Shown here: piece after piece, positions 8,509 through 16,491 of the stretch
Layout of the letters: each line of letters opens with the position of its first letter
Position numbering within the stretch: position 1 is the first letter of the stretch
Assembly (NCBI RefSeq): GCF_900104575.1
Contig: NZ_LT629731.1
Span: 2,863,805-2,927,804, forward strand
DNA: 64,000 nt
Direction of reading: 5' to 3'
Origin: Bacillus tuaregi
Lineage (GTDB): Bacteria > Bacillota > Bacilli > Bacillales > Cytobacillaceae
Program-made: the position numbers and the translations under genes
Notes under the pieces: model-generated
What the model was told of the DNA's origin: nothing
The model's database searches: none
The model's input: the letters and a program-made list of their open reading frames with translations, nothing else

Positions 8509-9296
8509 TCCTGATGCAGCTCCTCCCACATTTTCATGATTCGTTTAATTTCTTCAAGATGCTTTCTCGCTTCCTCTTCACCCTTTTGGATCAATTCATC
8601 TATATTGGTAAAGGCTCTTGAGCTGTATTCTTCCACAAGAGGTCTAATCATGACATCTGAAGCAATCTGTCTATGCTCTACCAGCTCCATCTGCATGATA
8701 TCAAGACTTTGCATAATTACATCGTAGATAGTTGATATATCAGCATTGGTCTTAACACGTGATACATCTACAGCTATTACAATATCGGCTCCCATCTCTT
8801 TTACAACCGAAACCGGCACACGGTCAACAACACCGCCATCCACTAATAAACGTCCATTCTGTTTTTCCGGAACAAAAATACCTGGTATTGATATACTCGC
8901 CCTTACAGCCTCAGCAATAGGGCCTTTTTGAAATATAACCTTCTCACCTGTCATAAGATCTGTAGCTACAACAGAAACTGGTATCATCAGCTCCTCAAGC
9001 CGCTTTCCTTTCGTAAATACTCGAATGAGCTCTTTCACTCGATTACCGGCTATAAACCCCATTTTAGGAACAGTAAAATCTAAATAATACTTCCTTTTGA
9101 AAGCCGTAGAAAGCTTATAAAGACGGTCCATTTCTATCCCTGCCCCATAAAAGCAGGCTACAAGTGACCCCATACTGCTTCCAGCAATATAATCAATTGG
9201 AATTCCGTTTTCCACCAACACCTTAATCACACCAAGGTGAGCAAAGCCTCGAGCTCCCCCTGACCCAAGTGCCAAACCAATTTTGGGACGGCCCAA
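8505..9296 (-). CDS. ylbK: Patatin-like phospholipase YlbK
   Basis: A predicted cytosolic or membrane-associated patatin-family acyl hydrolase of 263 aa. The oxyanion loop GSGGARG lies at about 12-18. The nucleophile elbow GSSMGS is at about 40-45, and the catalytic DGG is at about 152-154. The start is a TTG at 9296 preceded by GGAGGGGA at good spacing. It overlaps ylbL by four bases, so the two are translationally coupled. Physiological substrate is not known. Confidence 0.9.
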   Translation of the reverse strand: MGRPKIGLALGSGGARGFAHLGVIKVLVENGIPIDYIAGSSMGSLVACFYGAGIEMDRLYKLSTAFKRKYYLDFTVPKMGFIAGNRVKELIRVFTKGKRLEELMIPVSVVATDLMTGEKVIFQKGPIAEAVRASISIPGIFVPEKQNGRLLVDGGVVDRVPVSVVKEMGADIVIAVDVSRVKTNADISTIYDVIMQSLDIMQMELVEHRQIASDVMIRPLVEEYSSRAFTNIDELIQKGEEEARKHLEEIKRIMKMWEELHQE

Positions 9297-9467
9297 AAAA
9301 AATCCCCTCCTAAAGAATCGCTGGTATATAATCTTATGGTCTATTTTAATCTTCTATGAGTATATTGATTTATATGAGGACAAGACCGAATAGAAAATAT
9401 ATTCTACATTATTTTACCATCGATTGAATCTGTTGAACAATTCGTTAAACTTGAGGGAGGAAAGCAA

Positions 9468-10685
9468 GTGTTTCGTTCCAAATTAAAAACCATTTTTTTA
9501 GCCTCTTCTGCGTCATTTATGGCGATTTCGCTCATAGCCTTTCCTCAAGAAGCAGTTTCCGCATCCATTCGAGGATTGGATATGTGGCTTCAAATTGTTT
9601 TCCCTTCACTTTTGCCATTTTTCATTGTTTCGGAGATGCTAATCGGCTTCGGAATCGTAAAGTTTATCGGAATCTTATTAGAACCTCTAATGAGACCTTT
9701 GTTTCGTGTTCCCGGTGTAGGTGGATTCGCATTAGCAATGGGAATGGCTTCCGGTTATCCCGCAGGTGCCAAGTTAACAGCCCGGCTAAGACAGGAAGGT
9801 CAGATTACGAAAACGGAGGCGGAACGGCTTGTCTCATTTACTAATTCGTCTAACCCGCTTTTTATATTCGGTGCAGTATCCGTAGGTTTTTTTCATAATG
9901 CTAAACTCGGAATTATCCTAGCACTCGCCCATTATCTCGGCAATTTAACCGTTGGGATCATCATGCGGTTTCACGGACCCAATGAAAAGAGAGATGCTGC
10001 AAAAAATAAGCAAAGCCTAATTAGAACCGCTTTATCTTCTCTCCATCAAACAAGAATCAAGGACAACCGTCCTATTGGTAAGTTGCTTGGAGATGCCGTG
10101 ATGTCTTCTGTTCAAACCTTATTGATGATTGGCGGTTTCATCATTTTATTCTCAGTCGTAAACAAGCTTTTATTCCATCTACATATTACCGCCTTTTTCG
10201 CCGAAATTTTTGAAGTTCTTTTGCGGGTATTTCAATTACCTGTAGAATTAAGCATCCCCTTTATATCCGGATTATTTGAAATCACCTTAGGAAGCCAGCT
10301 TATTAGCAAAATACAAGAAGCAACTCTAATGGAACAAGCTATTATTACCAGTCTAATTCTTGGCTTTTGTGGTTTCAGTGTGCAAGCCCAGGTTGCCAGC
10401 ATTCTTGCCCAAACAGATATTAACTTCAAACCCTTTTTCTTTGCCAGAATCATACATGGATGTATCGCCGCCTTTTACACGTGGATCCTATGGGGACCAA
10501 TTTATGAACGTTTCTATGGACATGAACAGCCGTCAAACACAATACCAGTTATCCTACTTGATAAAGAGTCCTCACTCTATATGATATTGGCACAATGGAC
10601 TAAATTCGGCTCACTCTTCACTATTAGTATGCTCGCTTTATATGTTGTCATCTATGCCAAAAGAATGGTTGTAAATAATAGTTAA
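9468..10685 (+). CDS. ylbJ: Sporulation integral membrane protein YlbJ
   Basis: A 405-aa polytopic membrane protein with a nucleoside-recognition (Gate-type) fold, found in spore formers. In B. subtilis it is sigma-E dependent and needed for normal spore formation. Multiple hydrophobic segments span the length. The conserved GMASGYPAGAKLTARL lies at about 92-107. The GTG start at 9468 has GGGAGGAAA upstream. I could not confidently pick out a sigma-E promoter in 9300-9460. Confidence 0.88.
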   Translation: MFRSKLKTIFLASSASFMAISLIAFPQEAVSASIRGLDMWLQIVFPSLLPFFIVSEMLIGFGIVKFIGILLEPLMRPLFRVPGVGGFALAMGMASGYPAGAKLTARLRQEGQITKTEAERLVSFTNSSNPLFIFGAVSVGFFHNAKLGIILALAHYLGNLTVGIIMRFHGPNEKRDAAKNKQSLIRTALSSLHQTRIKDNRPIGKLLGDAVMSSVQTLLMIGGFIILFSVVNKLLFHLHITAFFAEIFEVLLRVFQLPVELSIPFISGLFEITLGSQLISKIQEATLMEQAIITSLILGFCGFSVQAQVASILAQTDINFKPFFFARIIHGCIAAFYTWILWGPIYERFYGHEQPSNTIPVILLDKESSLYMILAQWTKFGSLFTISMLALYVVIYAKRMVVNNS

Positions 10686-10714
10686 AGACGAGCACTAAAA
10701 TGCGCTCGTCTTTT
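10683..10714. terminator. Bidirectional terminator ylbJ/coaD
   Basis: Stem AAAGACGAGC pairs with GCTCGTCTTT around a 10-nt loop between convergent ylbJ and coaD. Confidence 0.85.
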
Positions 10715-10728
10715 CATATATGATGTCT

Positions 10729-11229
<501 letters not shown>

Positions 11230-11241
11230 CTATTCTCTCCC

Positions 11242-11787
11242 CTAACTAAAAATGGAGACCGCGATTATGCCATACTTTTCCTGCTTCTTTTTTGTAAAAC
11301 TGCCAATCGTTTGAGGTAAATCTATATCAGAACTATGTTCACAAATAATAGTACCCTTTTCGTTTAGCAAATTTTGTTCACTTATCATTTCCATAAGCTT
11401 TTCAAGCTGTTGTTTTTTATACGGTGGGTCGAGAAAGATGTAATCAAACGAAAGCTCTCTTTTGGTTACAGCTTTAACAGCTCTTTCTGCGTCATTTCTA
11501 TATATCTCTACCTGATCTTCAAACCCACATTTATGTATATTGTCTCGAATCGTTTGTATGGCTTTCCCATCGCGGTCAACAAATATTACCTGCTGCAAAC
11601 CTCTGCTTAAAGCTTCAATTCCAAGACCACCACTACCGGCAAATAGGTCTAGACCTACTCCTCCGTCAAAATATGGTCCAATCATATTAAACATTGCTTC
11701 TTTTACTTTGTCTGTTGTTGGTCTAGTTGAATGACCAGGAACAGCCTTTAATGCTATCCCTTTACAGCTGCCTGAAACCACTCTCAT
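11242..11787 (-). CDS. rsmD: 16S rRNA (guanine(966)-N(2))-methyltransferase RsmD (YlbH)
   Basis: A SAM-dependent methyltransferase acting on G966 of 16S rRNA. Length 181 aa. The SAM-binding loop LDLFAGSGGLGIEALSRG lies at about 47-64, and the catalytic DPPY motif lies in YIFLDPPYKK at about 116-125. RVVSGSCKGIALKA at the N-terminus is typical. It is followed by coaD. A 58-codon ORF and a strong hairpin stand immediately upstream, where relatives are described as carrying a conserved 'ylbH leader' RNA (from memory of Rfam). Confidence 0.95.
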   Translation of the reverse strand: MRVVSGSCKGIALKAVPGHSTRPTTDKVKEAMFNMIGPYFDGGVGLDLFAGSGGLGIEALSRGLQQVIFVDRDGKAIQTIRDNIHKCGFEDQVEIYRNDAERAVKAVTKRELSFDYIFLDPPYKKQQLEKLMEMISEQNLLNEKGTIICEHSSDIDLPQTIGSFTKKKQEKYGIIAVSIFS

Positions 11788-11809
11788 CTTATCACCACGG
11801 CATTATTGA

Positions 11810-11986
11810 TTAGATATACTTTTTTATCCTATCATACAGAAACAAAATAGCCAATCCAACATCTAGCAGATTGTTGAAAAAAGAATCATTAATATGTATA
11901 TCAATCCTAATTGTGGAAATAATACTAGTAACAACATCATTCGAGGATGTTGTTGCCAACCGCGGAGAAGACTTACGTTTCCCCAT
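11810..11986 (-). CDS. Small ORF of 58 codons upstream of rsmD
   Basis: I do not recognise this protein. A 58-codon frame runs from ATG at 11986 to TAA at 11810, ending 22 nt before the rsmD start. It begins MGKRKSSPRLATTSS, a basic and Ser/Thr-rich N-terminus, and ends with a hydrophobic stretch followed by YDRIKKYI, so it could lie at the membrane. GGAGGAAGAACTT before the ATG is a strong ribosome site at good spacing. That site and the ATG fall inside a hairpin (11958-12003), suggesting control of translation. Alternatively the segment is only a leader RNA and the frame is fortuitous. Confidence 0.5.
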   Translation of the reverse strand: MGKRKSSPRLATTSSNDVVTSIISTIRIDIHINDSFFNNLLDVGLAILFLYDRIKKYI

Positions 11987-12003
11987 AAGTTCTTCCTCCG
12001 GTT
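11958..12003 (-). promoter_or_regulatory. Hairpin burying a ribosome site (possible ylbH leader)
   Basis: On the minus strand GGAGGAAGAACTTA pairs with TAAGTCTTCTCC (two one-base bulges) around TGGGGAAACG, extended by AACC/GGTT. The GGAGG and the ATG at 11986 lie in the stem and loop. A second hairpin at 12020-12046 (CCTTCTA against TAGAAGG) lies just upstream. Position matches the ylbH leader described in Bacillus relatives; identity is not confirmed. Confidence 0.5.
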
Positions 12004-12046
12004 TCTCCTCTCCCTTTACCTTCTATCCTAATAGGATGTAGAAGGA

Positions 12047-12073
12047 CCCTGCAAATTTTGCAGGGCTTTTTTT
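12047..12073 (+). terminator. Plus-strand terminator in the ylbG-rsmD gap
   Basis: CCCTGCAAA pairs with TTTGCAGGG and is followed by seven T on the plus strand. No plus-strand gene precedes it, so it would end an RNA running antisense to the small ORF and leader. On the minus strand the same hairpin has A's upstream and no T run downstream. Confidence 0.6.
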
Positions 12074-12093
12074 ATGGTCTAAAACTAACATAG

Positions 12094-12378
12094 AAAAAAG
12101 GGCTCTGAGCCCAAAATCGCCGCCTAGCTAATAAGATAGGTGCAGTTTTAGGAGCTCAGAACCCTTAATCATTAGAGCAATTTCGATCAAATTCGCCCGT
12201 CGAATTTGCGTCCGGATTTTTATCGAGCTCGCTCGATATACTACCTTTAAAAAATCCGTGACATCCGCCGGAGGCTTAACTTCATTCAGCCGGGGGTTTG
12301 AATCCCCACTGAATCGAAGCACCATTTGCATTCATCCCCCACTTGTAGAAGTGGAGGACTTCTGCTGAATGAAGTTAA
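12094..12378 (-). other. Highly structured intergenic element, class unknown
   Basis: About 285 bp of dense secondary structure without a credible gene. Perfect 15-bp inverted repeats (TTAACTTCATTCAGC at 12276-12290, complement at 12364-12378) enclose two GC-rich hairpins. Further left are hairpins at 12187-12207 (CAAATTCG arms) and 12209-12264 (CGGATTTTT outer and ATCGAG inner arms). The left end is a minus-strand terminator: GGGTTCTGAG (12155-12164) pairs with CTCAGAGCCC (12100-12109), then six T. The right end supplies the ylbG stop codon. It may be a stable RNA, a miniature element or an end of an IS605-like element; I cannot decide. Confidence 0.55.
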
Positions 12379-12650
12379 ATTCCCATTTTATAATCGTATT
12401 CCTTTGCTTTATCAGGCTTAGAATTTTCGAACTCAATTTTAATAAATGGTTTTTGGGAAGGCTCTACTTTTTTTACAAAAGAGTAGGACTTCAATTTCGT
12501 CATTAGTAAATCTATCTCGTCTGCATTACAATATAGAACAACGTATTTTAATCTTTTTGAAACATAATGAACATTGCCAAACCTTCTAAGCATCTTTGCC
12601 TGTTTTAGTGAATGCAGCCAAACAATAAGCCCTTGTCGTTGACTTAACAT
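12375..12650 (-). CDS. ylbG: YlbG, DUF2129 family protein
   Basis: A 91-aa cytosolic protein of unknown function found across Bacillales. It is recognised by [21 protein letters not shown]'s family pattern, [15 protein letters not shown] near 28-42, and the end [16 protein letters not shown]. The ATG at 12650 has GAGGGGAAA upstream. Its stop codon lies in the right repeat of the structured element at 12094-12378, so the last residue and stop come from that element. It lies between ylbF and rsmD as in B. subtilis. Confidence 0.92.
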   Translation of the reverse strand: MLSQRQGLIVWLHSLKQAKMLRRFGNVHYVSKRLKYVVLYCNADEIDLLMTKLKSYSFVKKVEPSQKPFIKIEFENSKPDKAKEYDYKMGI

Positions 12651-12734
12651 AGCATTTCCCCTCGTTACCGTTTCTTCATCTAGTCTAGCATAAATATTGA
12701 ACCATTTTCAATGAATCCATTTCCTAGAAACGAA

Positions 12735-12769
12735 AAATCGGATTCATCCTATTTGGACAAATCCGATTT
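12735..12769 (-). terminator. Terminator after ylbF
   Basis: AAATCGGATT pairs with AATCCGATTT, with T-rich sequence on the minus-strand 3' side, just after the ylbF stop. Confidence 0.75.
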
Positions 12770-12778
12770 CTTTATATA

Positions 12779-13225
12779 TTATGCTGAACAGCCGCAGCTC
12801 CCACCTGAGCCGCAACCTCCTCCACAGCTTGATTGCGAATCAAAATAAGGATTTCCAGTTGGAACTTTAATATGCTCGGAAACCGAACGACCAATCAAAA
12901 TACTGACTTCGTCTAGAAGCTCCTGCAATTCATTTTCCACCCTGCGAAATTCAGCTATGTGATAATCCATATCCATTTCTCGTTTACATTTTCTAACGGT
13001 TGACATTACCGTTTTATAGTCAGGATGATATTTCCCGAAACGCTGTACCTCTTCATATTGATCTTTCACCTTAACGAACTCACGGATTTTCCTTTGGGTT
13101 TCTTGATTGTTCTTTATATTATCTATACATAAACGATAGCGAGCAGCAATTTCCGATTGCCAGATCATTTTGGCCATTTCCTCGGCATTTTCCAATATCA
13201 ATACTCTTTCCATTGTAGCAAGCAT
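12779..13225 (-). CDS. ylbF: RNase Y accessory/regulatory protein YlbF (RicF)
   Basis: A 148-aa helical YlbF/YmcA-family protein. In B. subtilis YlbF forms a complex with YmcA and YaaT that binds Fe-S clusters and directs RNase Y maturation of mRNAs, affecting competence, biofilm and sporulation. Long amphipathic helices cover about 1-120. The C-terminal tail is Gly/Cys-rich (SCGGGCGSGGSCGCSA, four Cys), the expected cluster-ligand region. The start at 13225 follows GGAGGTGAGC; an internal Met at residue 5 is the alternative. Confidence 0.92.
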   Translation of the reverse strand: MLATMERVLILENAEEMAKMIWQSEIAARYRLCIDNIKNNQETQRKIREFVKVKDQYEEVQRFGKYHPDYKTVMSTVRKCKREMDMDYHIAEFRRVENELQELLDEVSILIGRSVSEHIKVPTGNPYFDSQSSCGGGCGSGGSCGCSA

Positions 13226-13322
13226 ACTAAGCTCACCTCCGTTTCATATTTTAACATGAAACGGCACGAAAGCGAAGTGGATGTTACTTGTACCATTCAA
13301 AAGGTTACTTTTCCCTTTAAGA

Positions 13323-13718
13323 TCATTTAATCGTCAGATCCATTTGCTGTCTTGCTAATGCCTGCTGATTCGGATTATATAACTCTAATGTTACCTGATG
13401 CTGACCAGGATTAAGTCCTTTCACGATAAAAGCTGCATTATGATATTCAGCAGTCTTTTTTCCATCAATCGACACAATCAGTTTAGCACCATTTCGAAAC
13501 GAAACACCCTTTACAATGCATTCAAAATATACATCTTTTCCCTTCACATGATATTTTACAAATAATGGTTCATCTTCAACGACTTTCATATTCGAAGCTT
13601 CTACTACCTCAGGCGAAGCAAAGGATACATCCTTTGTTTCAGGCTCAGGTATATCCTTATGACAGGCTGATACACCAAATAGAAGCAGAAAGAAGACAAA
13701 ACTATGCAGCTTTTTCAA
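13323..13718 (-). CDS. Small lipoprotein of unknown function
   Basis: A 131-aa predicted lipoprotein. It has a lysine-containing hydrophobic signal peptide with lipobox VSAC (Cys near residue 19), followed by an acidic linker. The mature part (about 45-131) alternates strands (VYFECIVKG, KLIVSIDGK, HQVTLELYN) and looks like a small Ig-like beta sandwich. The TTG at 13718 is preferred because AAGGAG lies eight bases upstream; an in-frame GTG at 13727 overlaps that site. No B. subtilis gene is known to me at this place between ylbF and ylbE. Confidence 0.75.
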   Translation of the reverse strand: MKKLHSFVFFLLLFGVSACHKDIPEPETKDVSFASPEVVEASNMKVVEDEPLFVKYHVKGKDVYFECIVKGVSFRNGAKLIVSIDGKKTAEYHNAAFIVKGLNPGQHQVTLELYNPNQQALARQQMDLTIK

Positions 13719-13837
13719 TCTTATCACTCCTTACATTTGTTTTTCATAAAACAAATGTTGGTTTGCTTATTACTAATCGTATTGTTTACTAAATTGTACG
13801 CTTTTACTCGATACGATGCTGCCATATTTTGAAACAA

Positions 13838-13861
13838 AAAAAGGAGGCTACCCTCCTTTTT
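13838..13861 (-). terminator. Terminator after ylbE
   Basis: AAAAAGGAGG pairs perfectly with CCTCCTTTTT around CTAC; it reaches the ylbE stop codon. Confidence 0.85.
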
Positions 13862-14099
13862 AAGATTGATTATTCATTGATTGAAACATACTAAACATCA
13901 TTGACGCCATTTGAACCCCATAGGATATTTTTTCAACACGATGGGGTATAGTTTTCTTATAATAATGAAGTGCAGCGATTTCCATTGCTTGTATTTGGGT
14001 CGGATCACGGGATATTTTTCGATACCAGACGGGCTGTTCCCGTAAAAATGAATGTAACTCTTTATTTTGTTCCAAATAATTGTAGACATCTTTTCTCAT
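13860..14099 (-). CDS. ylbE: YlbE-like protein
   Basis: A 79-aa small protein of unknown function conserved in Bacillales. MRKDVYNYLEQNKELHSF and REQPVWYRKISRDP match the family. The start at 14099 has AGAGGGAT eight bases upstream; an in-frame GTG at 14117 lies in that ribosome site. Eighteen bases separate it from the ylbD stop, so it is co-transcribed with ylbD. Confidence 0.88.
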   Translation of the reverse strand: MRKDVYNYLEQNKELHSFLREQPVWYRKISRDPTQIQAMEIAALHYYKKTIPHRVEKISYGVQMASMMFSMFQSMNNQS

Positions 14100-14117
14100 G
14101 TCAAATATCCCTCTCAC

Positions 14118-14513
14118 TTAGTCTTTTCTAAAAATAAAGGGATTGTTCTGTTTTTGAGTTTGCGGATTTGATTTATTTTTATTAGCCCCCGCTTGGAACT
14201 GTGCGAGCACCCCTTGAACTGCCCCAATAGCTTGGCTTAAATGATTAATATTATGCTGTAACTGCTCTTGATCCATTTTTTTAAAAGCACCAAGAACATT
14301 GCTTAGCCAATCTCCTTTTGATTCTTTAGATCCGTGATCTGCTTCAGAACTAACCCGGTCCCACTTTGAATCATTCTCACCTAACAAATACCAGTCCTCA
14401 TACAATTCCTGCAGCGTGGTCTTCCCTTTCTTAACATCAACTAGAACTCTTGGATTCTTATTAACAAACGCTTTAAATTCCTCGATCGACGGATGAAGCT
14501 TTTTATTTTCCAT
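14118..14513 (-). CDS. ylbD: YlbD, putative spore coat protein
   Basis: A 131-aa hydrophilic protein of the YlbD coat family. The N-terminus ENKKLHPSIEEFKAFVNKNP and the LYEDWYLLGENDSKWD block are typical. The Gln/Asn/Lys-rich C-terminus (NKNKSNPQTQKQNNP) is low complexity, as in many coat proteins. The start at 14513 has GAGGTGA upstream. It leads into ylbE. Coat location is by family name only. Confidence 0.83.
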   Translation of the reverse strand: MENKKLHPSIEEFKAFVNKNPRVLVDVKKGKTTLQELYEDWYLLGENDSKWDRVSSEADHGSKESKGDWLSNVLGAFKKMDQEQLQHNINHLSQAIGAVQGVLAQFQAGANKNKSNPQTQKQNNPFIFRKD

Positions 14514-14605
14514 TTGTTTCACCTCAACCCTAACAATTACCTATATTACGATATGTATAGGGATGGAATTGGTGATAAACAAAATAAATCCATTATAGAC
14601 TGCGT

Positions 14606-15667
14606 TTAATGCACTTCATTTTCTATTTGTAGTAAGTTTTGCGTAATATGATTCTCATAAACACCTACACCCATATGAGTAAATTGCTTATCTAACAGCT
14701 TTTCTCGATGTGCTCGACTATTAAACCAGTCTTCAACTACAGCCGGTGCATCCAAGTAGTAGGGTCCAGCAATTTCTTCTGCTTGTTGAAACTTAACCTC
14801 TGCCTCTTCTAACCGCTCTGATAATTCTCGATAGGGTTCTATCGGCAGCACTCCATCGTTATTCTCAGACATATTCTTACTTTGTTCATACGCAACCAGC
14901 GCGAGCTTGTCATGCCAAACCAAAGGCTTTAAACCAAAATGAAGCCTTTTCATATTTATCAAGTCAGCAACCTGCATTTCATTATTTTTCGATAGTATTT
15001 CCTGCTTGATTCCCTCATTTTTCTGAGTATCCCGCAGCTCCTTATTAGCAGTATCAAAAGGATGAAGTTTAATAAGCGTAGGAATATCCATTAAACGAAC
15101 ACTTGATAGTTTTCCAGTAAATTTATCAATGAATAATTGCATAAAAACATTACCTAATTGAATAAGCGGTCGTGTGTTAATGTCCTCCTCAGAAAGCTCA
15201 AAATAATAAGAGGAATTCTTATAATCGAGACTTACAATTGATTCAATGAAATAATTGGCATATATTTCATTTATCGGCTGCCCGATATAAAGCGGTTTTA
15301 TATTAACATCCTTGCCAATCGCATAAATAGTGGCGACTTGGTTACCTTCAACACCCACTTGAACATAATGACTATCATTACCATTATAAATCCACCAATG
15401 AAAACCGTAAGCAGATCTGTCCACTCTTGCCGGTTTTCCCAGCTCCTCCTCTAGCTCGTCAGACGTTTTGCCGATTAAATTAATAAGCCCTTCCGTCTGG
15501 ATATACTCGCTACCTTTATCAGCTGTTTCCTCAAAGGTTTGGTAAGATTCAGATGTCGAACGACCTTGATTTATTTGGTCCTCCTCTTTATCCTCACTGA
15601 TATTCATGAGAAAACCTATCACAGTAAAAATCATAATAATAGCGATTACTCGAATAATCGTTTTCAG
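14606..15667 (-). CDS. ylbC: YlbC, membrane-anchored CAP-domain protein
   Basis: An extracellular protein with one N-terminal membrane segment (IIRVIAIIMIFTVIGFLM). Residues about 65-205 form the CAP-associated domain (ELEEELGKPARVDRSAYG, the repeated 'G.P..EI' units). Residues about 230-353 form a CAP/SCP domain with INMKRLHFGLKPLVWHDKLA, MGVGVYEN and related blocks. Function unknown. Start choice: the only ribosome site, AAAGGAGG, is followed seven bases later by a CTG at 15667. The GTG at 15685 lies upstream of that site and has none of its own, so a rare CTG start is likely. Confidence 0.87.
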   Translation of the reverse strand: MKTIIRVIAIIMIFTVIGFLMNISEDKEEDQINQGRSTSESYQTFEETADKGSEYIQTEGLINLIGKTSDELEEELGKPARVDRSAYGFHWWIYNGNDSHYVQVGVEGNQVATIYAIGKDVNIKPLYIGQPINEIYANYFIESIVSLDYKNSSYYFELSEEDINTRPLIQLGNVFMQLFIDKFTGKLSSVRLMDIPTLIKLHPFDTANKELRDTQKNEGIKQEILSKNNEMQVADLINMKRLHFGLKPLVWHDKLALVAYEQSKNMSENNDGVLPIEPYRELSERLEEAEVKFQQAEEIAGPYYLDAPAVVEDWFNSRAHREKLLDKQFTHMGVGVYENHITQNLLQIENEVH

Positions 15668-15811
15668 AAAAGAACCTCCTTTCACAATAATTCATTCCCC
15701 TTCGCATTTTCGATTCTTATGTCATTATAACATTTCAAGGAATATGATAATGGTAAAAAACTTAACTTTTGATCCTTTCCAGCAATCCAAAGAAATAAGC
15801 CACCGATAATG

Positions 15812-15838
15812 TTAAAAAAAGGCACCCGTGGGTACCTT
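15812..15838 (-). terminator. Terminator after ylbB
   Basis: GGTACCC pairs with GGGTGCC (one G-U pair), followed by T7 on the minus strand, adjoining the ylbB stop. Confidence 0.75.
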
Positions 15839-16268
15839 AATGTTGGATTTGGTTTGTGTGTTCCGAAATTTCCGAAAGAGCCTCACCCGCCTGATTATCC
15901 GTTAATTCCCGGATAGCAAAATCACCAAGACTTACAATGCCGACCAGCTTCTCTCCAACTACTACAGGAAGCCGTCGAATTTGATGCTCTGCCATAAGAT
16001 TCGCAGCTTCATTTGTTGTCATTTCTGGCGTTATCGTAACCAGCTGGTCACTCATTATTTTCTCCACTTTTGTTGAGCCAGGTTTTTTTTCCGCAACCCC
16101 ACGTACGGCAATATCTCTGTCAGTTATCATACCGACCAGCTTCTCCTGATCAATAATAGGAATCGACCCAACATTTAATTCCTTCATTTTTACAGCCACT
16201 TCATACATATTATCTAATAACGAACAACATTCTACATCATTAGTCATAATATCTCGTATCTTTTCCAA
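15837..16268 (-). CDS. ylbB: YlbB, two-CBS-domain protein
   Basis: A 143-aa protein made only of a CBS pair (about 1-60 and 68-125), typical of adenine nucleotide-sensing modules. The motifs IPIIDQEKLVGMITDRDIAV and RRLPVVVGEKLVGIVSLGD are clear. Ligand and partner are not known. The start is a TTG at 16268 with GGAGG nine bases upstream. It keeps the ylbB place in the ylbA-ylbC order. Confidence 0.87.
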   Translation of the reverse strand: MEKIRDIMTNDVECCSLLDNMYEVAVKMKELNVGSIPIIDQEKLVGMITDRDIAVRGVAEKKPGSTKVEKIMSDQLVTITPEMTTNEAANLMAEHQIRRLPVVVGEKLVGIVSLGDFAIRELTDNQAGEALSEISEHTNQIQH

Positions 16269-16399
16269 TCGTTAAAACCTCCTTTTTTTATTACATTTTC
16301 ATAAATAGGTAACAGAATCATTTATTAAAGTTTCCAATTTGTTTTTAATTATGCAAAATCTAAAATTCCTGTCGATAACTGATTGAAACTTATTGGTTT

Positions 16400-16427
16400 T
16401 TGCACTATTATTAAATTTGAGTATAAT
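16400..16427 (+). promoter_or_regulatory. Sigma-A promoter of ylbA
   Basis: TTGCAC (16400-16405), 16 bp, TATAAT (16422-16427), 64 bases ahead of the ylbA start codon. Confidence 0.75.
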
Positions 16428-16491
16428 TGGATTTTTGTAAACAATATGATAATTCATCTAACAAAAATGTTTTGCTTGGAGGGGACAAATT

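Noticed and set aside
11958-12073. T-box or known metabolite riboswitch in the rsmD leader
   Set aside because: No T-box sequence, specifier arrangement or recognisable aptamer core is visible; only hairpins are supported.
12276-12330. tRNA-like 3' end on the plus strand (T-arm GGGGGTTTGAATCCCC followed later by ACCA)
   Set aside because: The distance from the T-stem to ACCA is too long for an acceptor stem, and no D-arm, anticodon arm or 5' acceptor partner is visible.
12128-12331. 67-codon minus-strand frame inside the structured element
   Set aside because: It spans several strong hairpins and the terminator arm, has no ribosome site before its ATG and no protein family; the RNA/DNA structure explains the sequence better.
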